Of a stretch of DNA of 64,000 bases, positions 34,660 through 42,115 are shown piece by piece. Where the stretch lies: assembly GCA_016700155.1 (NCBI GenBank), contig CP065001.1, positions 2,232,001 through 2,296,000 on the forward strand, in the 5' to 3' direction. Under the pieces are notes generated by a model. The model ran no database searches. It had not been told where the DNA came from and worked only from the letters and a program-made list of their open reading frames with translations. Both the position numbers and the translations under genes were made by a program. How positions within the stretch are numbered: position 1 is the first letter of the stretch; each line of letters opens with the position of its first letter. Source of the stretch: Ignavibacteriales bacterium. Its GTDB lineage: Bacteria; Bacteroidota; Ignavibacteria; Ignavibacteriales; Ignavibacteriaceae.

Positions 34660-35509
34660 AGTAGTTGACAATTCCGCCAAGAGATTTAAACGCCTCAAGA
34701 GTATTTTTTAAAGCTCGTTTATCATCAGCATCGATTGTATTGTCTTTATATCCGGTTCTTCCTTCAATTCTGAATTTGGCAGAACCTGAATTAATTATAT
34801 GATCAATTACTGTGTAGTTTTCCTGGTTCAACGGCATCTCACACCACTCCCAGTATTGCCCGCTGCTGCTATCAATGTATACTTTTTGAGGGGAAATTTT
34901 ATAAATCCTGTCATCTACCTTAAAGTTGTAAGTATGAATATTCAAAAGCTTGGTAGAAATATTCTGAATCCTCAATAACAAATCACTTGCACGCGGCTTG
35001 TCTTTATATTTTCTGAAGTATAAGAAAAATCCATTTTCATTTGCATACCTTGGAACTGTTCTGTCCCTGTAGTATGTAACCTTTTCGTTAACATCATAAC
35101 TGGAATGCATCGCTTCAATGCTATATTTTGTTTCAGTTTTTTCGGGCTTGGTTTCCGGCTCTACAGGTTTGGTCACCTCAACGTTTTCCTTTATGCTCTC
35201 GATCATATTCTCAACCCGCTGCATTAGATACTTCCCTTCCCCTGCTTCTCTCGAATTCGGATGTTTGTGGATTAAAACACCCAGGTTTTCTTTTGCTTTA
35301 AAATATTCGCCACTATTGAAGTAAGATTTCGCTTGTTTGAGAAGTAATGTAGGGCTGTACCGGAATTCATCCAGATCACGGGTAAGTTCAGCGATTTCGG
35401 ATTTCAGTCTTTTATTTTCATCCCTTAGGGATTGGTTTTCGTTTTGGTTCCACCAGATAATAAAAAATATAACAACTGCAGCTAAAATAACCGTGCTTGC
35501 ATATTTCAT
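34658..35509 (-). CDS. Membrane-anchored coiled-coil protein of unknown function
   Basis: A 283-residue protein not assigned to a named family. A single N-terminal helix (about 4-20, TVILAAVVIFFIIWW) anchors it. A short coiled coil follows (about 24-47), then a helical TPR-like stretch (about 52-110, LLKQAKSYFNSGEYFKAKEN and HPNSREAGEGKYL), a Pro/Glu-rich linker (VTKPVEPETKPEKTETK), and a C-terminal beta-rich domain (about 130-260) with LLLRIQNISTKLLNIHTY and YWEWCEMPL. The bulk should be extracytoplasmic. It resembles YbgF-like envelope proteins only in layout. It stands alone between the terminator and comEC. Confidence 0.75.
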   Translation of the reverse strand: MKYASTVILAAVVIFFIIWWNQNENQSLRDENKRLKSEIAELTRDLDEFRYSPTLLLKQAKSYFNSGEYFKAKENLGVLIHKHPNSREAGEGKYLMQRVENMIESIKENVEVTKPVEPETKPEKTETKYSIEAMHSSYDVNEKVTYYRDRTVPRYANENGFFLYFRKYKDKPRASDLLLRIQNISTKLLNIHTYNFKVDDRIYKISPQKVYIDSSSGQYWEWCEMPLNQENYTVIDHIINSGSAKFRIEGRTGYKDNTIDADDKRALKNTLEAFKSLGGIVNY

Positions 35510-35605
35510 TTGATTGTGACTCCGAAATATTCAACAAAACAGTTTTAAATTGTTTAAATAAATCCCTGAAACAACATAATAAATTTGAAAGTCAATGGGA
35601 ATCCG

Positions 35606-37999
35606 TTAAAAATTCTTCCACTCGATGAGAGAGAATTCCCTTCCATCTGAACTTAAAATAATCGCACCGGATTTATCTGTCCTGAGTATACGTGAATAAT
35701 CATCAAGCGATTGTAAAACAATATCAGATGGATGATTAAATTTATTCTGAACTCCTGCACTTATCAAACTAATTTCTGGTTTTACATAAGAGATAAATGA
35801 TGGTGTCGAACTCGTCTCACTTCCGTGATGTGCAACTTTCAGAACATCCGACTGCAGAAAAGTTTTATACTTATTTGCGTAATAGGTTTCGGCAGCTAAT
35901 TCAATATCGCCTGTAAAAAGTATTTCTGAATCTCCATAGACAAGTTTGAAAACCCCGCTTTTATTATTATGACTGAAACCTGCGTTGTTTACATACTGAC
36001 TAGTAAGGAAATAAATTTTAGCAGAACCAAACTCACGCACTCCGGTCGAATAGTCTTCAAACGGGATTTGCATTTTTTTAAGATATGCTTCAAATCTCAA
36101 ATCCTTATTACTGGAACTATCAGTTTGTGGTTTAAAAACTTTTTTTATCCTGTTGTTGTAAATCAATGAAACGAATCCCGCATAGTGATCGGAATCAAGA
36201 TGTGAAATAAATGCATAGTCAATTTTATTTATACCAAGATAATCGAGCAGAGGAATTATTATTCGTTCTCCTGCATCAAAAAAATAATTTGCATCACCTG
36301 CATCGACTAACGCTGTTTCACCATTTGGAAATTTTATCAGAATAGCGTCACCTTGTCCAACATCAATCACCATAACATTCAAATTGCCTGGAACCAGCAC
36401 TTCTTCATTATCGAACGAAGTAAAAATAAAAATATTCGCAGCGACCAGAATAACAAAAACAATTTTTGAAATATTATTTGTAAATCTTTTTATAAAGCAG
36501 ATAATGAATATGCAATGAACGTAAAACACCAGCACATCTATCATTGAAAAATTTTTAACCGGAGTAAAAGCAAAACTAAGATTGCTGCTGAACCTAACCA
36601 GTTCAAGCATCATCGAAGTCAGAAGCATATTTGTTTCAGCCGAGAGAGAAGCAATCAAAAACGACAGGGGTGAAATACACAAAGTTAAAATTCCAATGGC
36701 GATTATAACCCCTGCCAGCGGTATTACAATAAGGTTTGCCATAAGACCGATCAACGATATTTTTCCAAAATACATTAACGTAAGCGAAAGAGTACCAATC
36801 TGTGCAGCAAATGAAACAATAGATAATATGAGTATGTTTTTCAGAATCCCGCTTTTAATAAAACCTGAGTTAACTACCCTTGTAAGCAGCGGAACAAATA
36901 CGGCAATTGCAAGTACTGCTGAAAAGGAAAGTTGAAATCCGGGATTGAAAAGTTCTTTATAATCAAACAGCAGAATTATTGCTGCCGCAATTGCCAGTGA
37001 ATTATAAATATTACTGCTCCTGCCGGTTAGCTTTGCTAAAATGAAAACGATTGCCATTACACAAGCCCTGAAAACCGATGGAGGTGAATTAGTAATTAGA
37101 AGAAAAGAAAGAATACCGGCAATTGTCATTAGCATTCTAATTTTGATGTTAAATCTTCCTGTCAGTAAAATAAAGATCATTAGTATGTATCCGACATGGA
37201 GTCCGGATACTGCTAATATGTGCACGACTCCTGAATCTATAAAATCATTTTTTACTTCAGCATTGATTTCTGTTCTATCGGCTAATAGCAAACCTCTGAG
37301 CAATCCGGAAGTCTTTCTGTCGTGCAGTTCGCTGATTCTTGAATCAATAGATGTTCTTATATCATGTATTGTCGATTTGAAGAAGTCGTACTCATCGCCC
37401 AGGATTTTGAGATCGTCTGTAGTAGTTAAAGTTATAACGCCGCTAATATCTTTCGATTCAAGATATTTCCTGAAATCAAATTCCCCGGGATTCCGCCGCT
37501 CTCTGCCGCTGGAGAATGTGCCGCTAAGTTCGATGATGTTTCCCGGGTAAATCTTGTTGTAAATCGAATCCAATTTTTTTAGTTCGGTATCGTAAATTCT
37601 GCAGATTAAATTTAATCCCGTAAAGAAAGTATTGTCGTTAACTTGTAAAGAATCACATTCGACCATAAACTGAATCGATCGTTCCCTCTTCAGTTCGACC
37701 GAGGTTATTTTTCCGGTTACTTTAACATTTTTTTCACGATGAATATTAAGTGTTTTGACTGAATCTTTTTCTAAAGCCAAAATGCTGCCCGCAATAAAAC
37801 CGATCAATACAATTGACAGAACTTTTAGTTTCTGAGAGTTTAGCGTTGATTTTAATTTTAGAATCAGGAACAGAATTGCCACAACAATAATCACTATTGC
37901 TGCAGGTAAGAATGCGTCAATAAAAGGATTGACAAAAACTGTGAAGATGATTCCGATAATTAATGACGCTGTAAATAGTATTACAGGGTAACCTCTCAT
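35606..37999 (-). CDS. comEC: ComEC/Rec2 DNA-uptake channel protein
   Basis: A 797-residue inner-membrane protein for uptake of single-stranded DNA in natural transformation. It has the full three-part form: N-terminal helices with a DUF4131 OB-like domain (about 1-200), the Competence domain (about 225-495: LLRGLLLADRTEI, HILAVSGLHVGYI, SPPSVFRACVMA), and a C-terminal metallo-beta-lactamase-like domain (about 540-790: VIDVGQGDAILIKFPNGE, VDAGD, ISHLDSDHYAGF, LKVAHHGSETS). MBL motifs are intact. Overlap with the upstream gene by ATGA suggests coupled translation. No other competence genes are in the window. It is downstream of the metalloenzyme-dtd-prmC run. Confidence 0.94.
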   Translation of the reverse strand: MRGYPVILFTASLIIGIIFTVFVNPFIDAFLPAAIVIIVVAILFLILKLKSTLNSQKLKVLSIVLIGFIAGSILALEKDSVKTLNIHREKNVKVTGKITSVELKRERSIQFMVECDSLQVNDNTFFTGLNLICRIYDTELKKLDSIYNKIYPGNIIELSGTFSSGRERRNPGEFDFRKYLESKDISGVITLTTTDDLKILGDEYDFFKSTIHDIRTSIDSRISELHDRKTSGLLRGLLLADRTEINAEVKNDFIDSGVVHILAVSGLHVGYILMIFILLTGRFNIKIRMLMTIAGILSFLLITNSPPSVFRACVMAIVFILAKLTGRSSNIYNSLAIAAAIILLFDYKELFNPGFQLSFSAVLAIAVFVPLLTRVVNSGFIKSGILKNILILSIVSFAAQIGTLSLTLMYFGKISLIGLMANLIVIPLAGVIIAIGILTLCISPLSFLIASLSAETNMLLTSMMLELVRFSSNLSFAFTPVKNFSMIDVLVFYVHCIFIICFIKRFTNNISKIVFVILVAANIFIFTSFDNEEVLVPGNLNVMVIDVGQGDAILIKFPNGETALVDAGDANYFFDAGERIIIPLLDYLGINKIDYAFISHLDSDHYAGFVSLIYNNRIKKVFKPQTDSSSNKDLRFEAYLKKMQIPFEDYSTGVREFGSAKIYFLTSQYVNNAGFSHNNKSGVFKLVYGDSEILFTGDIELAAETYYANKYKTFLQSDVLKVAHHGSETSSTPSFISYVKPEISLISAGVQNKFNHPSDIVLQSLDDYSRILRTDKSGAIILSSDGREFSLIEWKNF

Positions 38000-38931
38000 T
38001 TAAGTATTGAGATAATTGCCGGTTTGATATCGTATAGATGTTTTATTTGTTTTTTCAGAACTTCTGAATACCTGCCTGCTGTAATTGCCAGCGCGGGATT
38101 TAGTGTATGAGTCTTAACAGAAATATCTTCAAGGTTCCCGTGGTCGGAACAGATTACAAGTGTGAAATTATTTTTTTTTGATTCTTCTATTAAAGTTTTC
38201 AGGAAAATATCTATTTCATTAAATGTGCTATCAAAGTTTTCTTCAAGCCTGCCGTGTCCGAGATGATCAGTTAAAAAATATTCAAAGAGAGTGAAATGAT
38301 TTTTTAATGATATTCTTACTAACCTTTTGGCAGCAACAACCGGAGAAATGATTTTTAATTTATACCCCAGTTTTTTATTCCATCTTTCATTTGTTATTTC
38401 TGCCGTAAGCGCTTTGCCGCTTCGAACTTCTGCAGATTTGTTGAGTTTCATATTTGAAAGAATACAACTTAATGATGTAACGCTCAGCCGTTTTTTTCCC
38501 GAGTCGATATAATCAAAGAACACTTTTGGATAAGCATTTGCAAAAAATACTTTTTTCTTTAATCGCTTTAGTTCAATGAAAATATTTTTTTCTTTTATCA
38601 AAGGTACTAATGTTGAATAAGGATAGGGTCCAAAATGTTTCCCAATAAACTGAGAAGCATTAAATCCGCAAAAGATAGATGTTTGTCCCGTACCGCTTTG
38701 CGGCAATCCATCAACACCCATTAACGCATCAACAGGAAAGAGCTGAATGTCATTACTGGTTAGTTCAGGGTTTTTAAGTGTGGGGACTGTGCCAAAATTT
38801 TCTAAAAAAGTTTTAAAACCATATTTAACAAACGGGTTCCTTTCAGGATCATCCGCACCAATCCCGACTCCGTCGATAAATACCATTAAAACTGGAAAAC
38901 TTTTTGTTGTGCTAATTTTAATTCGCTCCAT
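37996..38931 (-). CDS. Phosphoglycerate-mutase-like metalloenzyme of unknown substrate
   Basis: A 311-residue member of the alkaline phosphatase / cofactor-independent phosphoglycerate mutase superfamily. Metal and active-site motifs: VLMVFIDGVGIGADDP (first Asp), QSGTGQTSIFCG (nucleophile Ser/Thr region), FLTDHLGHG and VICSDHGNLEDISVKTHT (Asp-His pair and final His). It is shorter than iPGM and lacks the large insertion, so phosphoglycerate mutase activity is unlikely; phosphatase, sulfatase or phosphopentomutase-type chemistry is possible. The frame opens at TTG 38946, but ATG at 38931 seems better; it overlaps the dtd end by 14 bases. It is translationally coupled to comEC downstream. Confidence 0.82.
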   Translation of the reverse strand: MERIKISTTKSFPVLMVFIDGVGIGADDPERNPFVKYGFKTFLENFGTVPTLKNPELTSNDIQLFPVDALMGVDGLPQSGTGQTSIFCGFNASQFIGKHFGPYPYSTLVPLIKEKNIFIELKRLKKKVFFANAYPKVFFDYIDSGKKRLSVTSLSCILSNMKLNKSAEVRSGKALTAEITNERWNKKLGYKLKIISPVVAAKRLVRISLKNHFTLFEYFLTDHLGHGRLEENFDSTFNEIDIFLKTLIEESKKNNFTLVICSDHGNLEDISVKTHTLNPALAITAGRYSEVLKKQIKHLYDIKPAIISILK

Positions 38932-39382
38932 CGTTTTTGGATTCAACTATTAAAGTTACCGGACCATCATTAATAATTTTTACTTTCATCATAGCACCGA
39001 ATAAACCGGTCTTAACCTTTTCTTCACCAAGATTAGAGATAACTCTTTTAATAAATTTTTCATATAAAGGAATAGCAGTTTCAGGTTTTGCTGAAGAAGT
39101 AAACCCGGGTCTGTTCCCTTTCCGGGTATCACCGTAAAGTGTAAACTGCGAAATAATTAATACTTCACCATTTACATCCTTCACTGAAAGATTCATTTTT
39201 TCATTTTCATCCTCAAAGACTCTGAGATTGCAGCATTTATCCGCAGTGAAATTAATGTCAGATTCCGTATCATCATCTTTTACGGCTACCAGCAGTACCA
39301 AACCTTTTTTTATTTCTGCAGAGTATCCATTTGCCTGAATAAACACTCCGCCTTCACTTACTCGCTGAAGTACTACTTTCAA
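38918..39382 (-). CDS. dtd: D-aminoacyl-tRNA deacylase
   Basis: A 154-residue Dtd that hydrolyses D-amino acids (and glycine) mischarged on tRNA. The two family motifs are present: LIISQFTLYGDTRKGNRPGF and KIINDGPVTLIVES (Gly-cisPro-like NDGPVT). The N-terminus MKVVLQRVSEGGVF is also typical. Length is normal. The start is TTG at 39382, overlapping the prmC stop (TTGA), with AGAGGAA 7 bases upstream, so it is coupled to prmC. Assignment is secure. Confidence 0.95.
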   Translation of the reverse strand: MKVVLQRVSEGGVFIQANGYSAEIKKGLVLLVAVKDDDTESDINFTADKCCNLRVFEDENEKMNLSVKDVNGEVLIISQFTLYGDTRKGNRPGFTSSAKPETAIPLYEKFIKRVISNLGEEKVKTGLFGAMMKVKIINDGPVTLIVESKNDGAN

Positions 39383-40227
39383 TTTTTGATTCCTCTTATT
39401 ACCCGATTAATATTCTGATAATCTTTTCTAAAAATTATTTCACTGAAACTGTTTGAAGTCATGATTTCTTTTACTGCTAAATCCTGGTTCTGTCCGATTT
39501 CAAAATACAAATAGCCGCCTGACTTAAGCAAGTTTCGGGCTTTTTCACAAATCACTACATAAAAAGAAAGGCCATCAGCCTCATCCGTCAGCGCAATAGA
39601 AGGTTCATATTTAAGCTCCTTCTGAAGTTCCGGAAATTCTTGTACAGAAATGTATGGTGGATTTGAAACTATTATATCGTACTTAAGATTGTCATCTGAA
39701 TAATTTTTAATGTCTGATAATAAAAAATCTATACGGTCATTTACTTTGTTTTGAATAGCATTTTGTTTTGCTACTTCCAACGCGCCTTTACTTATATCGA
39801 TTGCTTTAACTTCAAACCGGGTCGATGAAACCGCAAGTGATACAGCTATATTTCCACTGCCTGTTCCGATATCAAGAATTTTTAATCCACTCTTATTTTT
39901 GTTTTCTTCAAGAATCAATTCAACCATTAACTCGGTTTCAGGACGTGGAATGAGTACTGATTTATTTACATTAAAATTTAATCCGTAGAATTCCACGCTT
40001 CCAATTATGTATTGAAGTGGTTCAAAGATACTTCTCCTCCTGAGGAACTCCCTGTACATTGAAGTTTCTTCTGCTGAGAGAGGTCGATCAAATGAAAGAT
40101 ATAATTCTAATCTTTTACATTTAAGAACACTTGCTAACAACAGTTCCGCATTGATTCTTGCTGATTCAATTCCTTTTGAATCGAGATATTGTGCAGAGAG
40201 TTTAATAGCTTCTAAGACAGTCAGCAT
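39379..40227 (-). CDS. prmC: Release factor glutamine N5-methyltransferase
   Basis: A 282-residue PrmC (HemK) that methylates the Gln of the GGQ motif in peptide-chain release factors. The N-terminal helical domain (about 1-80) contains RINAELLLASVLKCKRLELY and LQYIIGSVEFYGL. The Rossmann methyltransferase domain has the SAM-binding KILDIGTGSGNIAVSLA and the catalytic SNPPYIS. LIPRPETELMVE is also diagnostic. Length is normal. It is the first of the prmC-dtd-metalloenzyme-comEC run, all with overlapping ends; the PEGA gene lies 30 bases upstream on the same strand. Confidence 0.95.
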   Translation of the reverse strand: MLTVLEAIKLSAQYLDSKGIESARINAELLLASVLKCKRLELYLSFDRPLSAEETSMYREFLRRRSIFEPLQYIIGSVEFYGLNFNVNKSVLIPRPETELMVELILEENKNKSGLKILDIGTGSGNIAVSLAVSSTRFEVKAIDISKGALEVAKQNAIQNKVNDRIDFLLSDIKNYSDDNLKYDIIVSNPPYISVQEFPELQKELKYEPSIALTDEADGLSFYVVICEKARNLLKSGGYLYFEIGQNQDLAVKEIMTSNSFSEIIFRKDYQNINRVIRGIKN

Positions 40228-40257
40228 AACAGAAGATTGCAGGTCATAATAATAAAA

Positions 40258-40986
40258 TTACTCGATGAGTATGTGGTAGATAAGAAATCCAAAATTGATC
40301 TGAAGTGCGCCAAATAGTAACCCGCTTATTAAATCGTATTTTCTTGTTTCTTTCAGAGAATCACCATTTCCGGTTATCTCATAATCTTCAAATTTTTCAT
40401 CAGCTTTTATTTTAAAATATGCGGAAGTTCCTCCCAGCACAACTATTCCTCCTAACATAATTTTAAATAAATCTGTTTGAAAAAAATTTTTTTCATCTTT
40501 CATTCCAATATAATCTAATTCATAAACAGTTCCCGGCAGAACATCGGAGATTCCAATTGTTTGTGACTCATAACCTTCTTTACGCAACAAAATATTTCTG
40601 TAACCTTCTTTCAAGCGCAAGGGTGTGTATCCGATTAATGTGTCGTTTAGAAGAACCTCTGCATTTGATGGATTACTTTGTATTAAAAAGTCAGATCTTA
40701 ATTTGTATGAGAGATTGAGTGTCTGACACCTTGCAACATTTATTGTGTCCATAATCGACTTTGCATCCCACCTGTCACTGTTTTCCATAATCAATAGTAC
40801 ATGAACACCCGGTTCAATTTGTATCTCAATTTTATTTCCTGTTCCAATCAAAGTATCATTGAGATAGAAATGTGTGTCCTGATAATCTGAATTAACAATC
40901 AGCTTAGTTTCACAATCTTGTGCTAATAAATTCACGCAAGAGAATGAAATAACAATTACGAGAAAATAATTAATTAGTGATTTCAT
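40258..40986 (-). CDS. Exported PEGA-domain protein
   Basis: A 242-residue exported or membrane-anchored protein. A signal peptide (about 1-22, ending VNLLAQ) is followed by two PEGA-type beta repeats (about 27-90 with YLNDTLIGTGNKIEIQIEPG, and about 98-160 with IQSNPSNAEVLLNDTLIGYT-type sequence and RLKEGYRNILLRKEGYESQ). A hydrophobic helix (about 175-195) and a C-terminal helix complete it. PEGA domains are thought to bind cell-surface components, often with proteases or S-layers. The frame opens at 41010, but ATG at 40986 with TAAGG upstream starts exactly at the signal peptide. It overlaps the PQQ-propeller gene by 17 bases. Confidence 0.8.
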   Translation of the reverse strand: MKSLINYFLVIVISFSCVNLLAQDCETKLIVNSDYQDTHFYLNDTLIGTGNKIEIQIEPGVHVLLIMENSDRWDAKSIMDTINVARCQTLNLSYKLRSDFLIQSNPSNAEVLLNDTLIGYTPLRLKEGYRNILLRKEGYESQTIGISDVLPGTVYELDYIGMKDEKNFFQTDLFKIMLGGIVVLGGTSAYFKIKADEKFEDYEITGNGDSLKETRKYDLISGLLFGALQINFGFLIYHILIE

Positions 40987-42115
40987 AAGCCTTAAGTATT
41001 CCGCTGTCATAGCCGACTAACAATTTACCATCAACAATTACAGGTGTATGTTTTACTCTTCCGTCTATTTCAAAAGTTCTTTCAAGACTGCCGCTGAATT
41101 TATTGACATAAAATATCCTGCGATTCAGATCAGGTACTACTAATTTATTTTCAGTGACAAGCGGTGATGCGTTCAGCACACCATCTGTTTTTAATTTCCA
41201 GTTAAGAGAAAGATCACCTGTGCTTAAGGAAAATAATTCACCCCTCAAATTGCCGATGTAGAGATTATCATTTTGTATTGACGGACTCATTAGTATTCGG
41301 GCACCGGAATCAAATCGATTTAATATTTTTCCAGAGCTAATATCAAATTTGTAAACAACACCTGAGTTATCCGACAAATAAAAATTTTTTCCGGAAATAG
41401 CTGATCCGGAAAAAACAGGTTCACCAATAATTATTTTATACTTGATAGTCCCTTTTGTGTGATCGATACAAATCAATTCGCCTTCATCATTAGCGAATAA
41501 CAGGTAGGTTTCATCTGCTGAGGGAATACTCCTGGTTGAAGTTTTTGTATCAAGTTCCCAAACCTTTTGACCGATAAAATTGAATTTGTAAACCTTACCG
41601 TTTTCTGTTGTGAATAGCACACCGTCTTCCACTTTTATTAATTCAGTTATCATTAAACCATCGACTATGGTTTCATCCTTAATCTGACCATTGATGTAAT
41701 CATAAAATACAACGTTGCTCTCATCTTCTCCGGTAATGGCTGAAACATAAATTAGTGAGTTCCTGTTTATTACCGGTGCGGAGTAAACACATCCTTTATT
41801 TTTTATCTGTCCTAATCTTTTTCCGGTGTATATATGAATGCAGTATATCCTTCCGCTTAAATCGTTAACGAAAGCGAAAGAATCATAAACTGTAACTGCG
41901 TTTGAAGGAAAACTTCCGTTTGTGCTGTATTCCCAAAGTTCAACTAATGAATCTCCCGGCGATTCATTTGAAATAAATTCCCGCCCTGGAGTAGAACCAT
42001 ACATCGACCTGGAATCATCACCCTTGCGCGGCGCGATTTTTATTTGCGAAGGAATACATCCCGCAATAAATAACAGTGTCAATGCTATTAAGAATTTCTT
42101 TTTCAAAAATCCCAT
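40970..42115 (-). CDS. PQQ-repeat beta-propeller lipoprotein
   Basis: A 381-residue lipoprotein: signal peptide with lipobox LFIAGC (Cys20). The mature protein has seven or so PQQ/BamB-type propeller blades with repeating motifs such as LSGRIYCIHIYTGKRLGQIK, NSGVVYKFDISSGKILNRFD and NLRGELFSLSTG. BamB, the closest well-known protein, is an outer-membrane assembly lipoprotein; here the neighbour is a protein with a BamA-like barrel, so an outer-membrane assembly or stability role is plausible but not shown. Start overlaps the end of that upstream gene by 13 bases, and its stop overlaps the PEGA gene. Confidence 0.85.
   Translation of the reverse strand: MGFLKKKFLIALTLLFIAGCIPSQIKIAPRKGDDSRSMYGSTPGREFISNESPGDSLVELWEYSTNGSFPSNAVTVYDSFAFVNDLSGRIYCIHIYTGKRLGQIKNKGCVYSAPVINRNSLIYVSAITGEDESNVVFYDYINGQIKDETIVDGLMITELIKVEDGVLFTTENGKVYKFNFIGQKVWELDTKTSTRSIPSADETYLLFANDEGELICIDHTKGTIKYKIIIGEPVFSGSAISGKNFYLSDNSGVVYKFDISSGKILNRFDSGARILMSPSIQNDNLYIGNLRGELFSLSTGDLSLNWKLKTDGVLNASPLVTENKLVVPDLNRRIFYVNKFSGSLERTFEIDGRVKHTPVIVDGKLLVGYDSGILKAYEITN

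Noticed and set aside
36582..37550. Plus-strand frames of 117 and 169 residues opposite comEC
   Set aside because: Both lie wholly inside a well-supported ComEC gene and have no recognisable family features or initiation signal.
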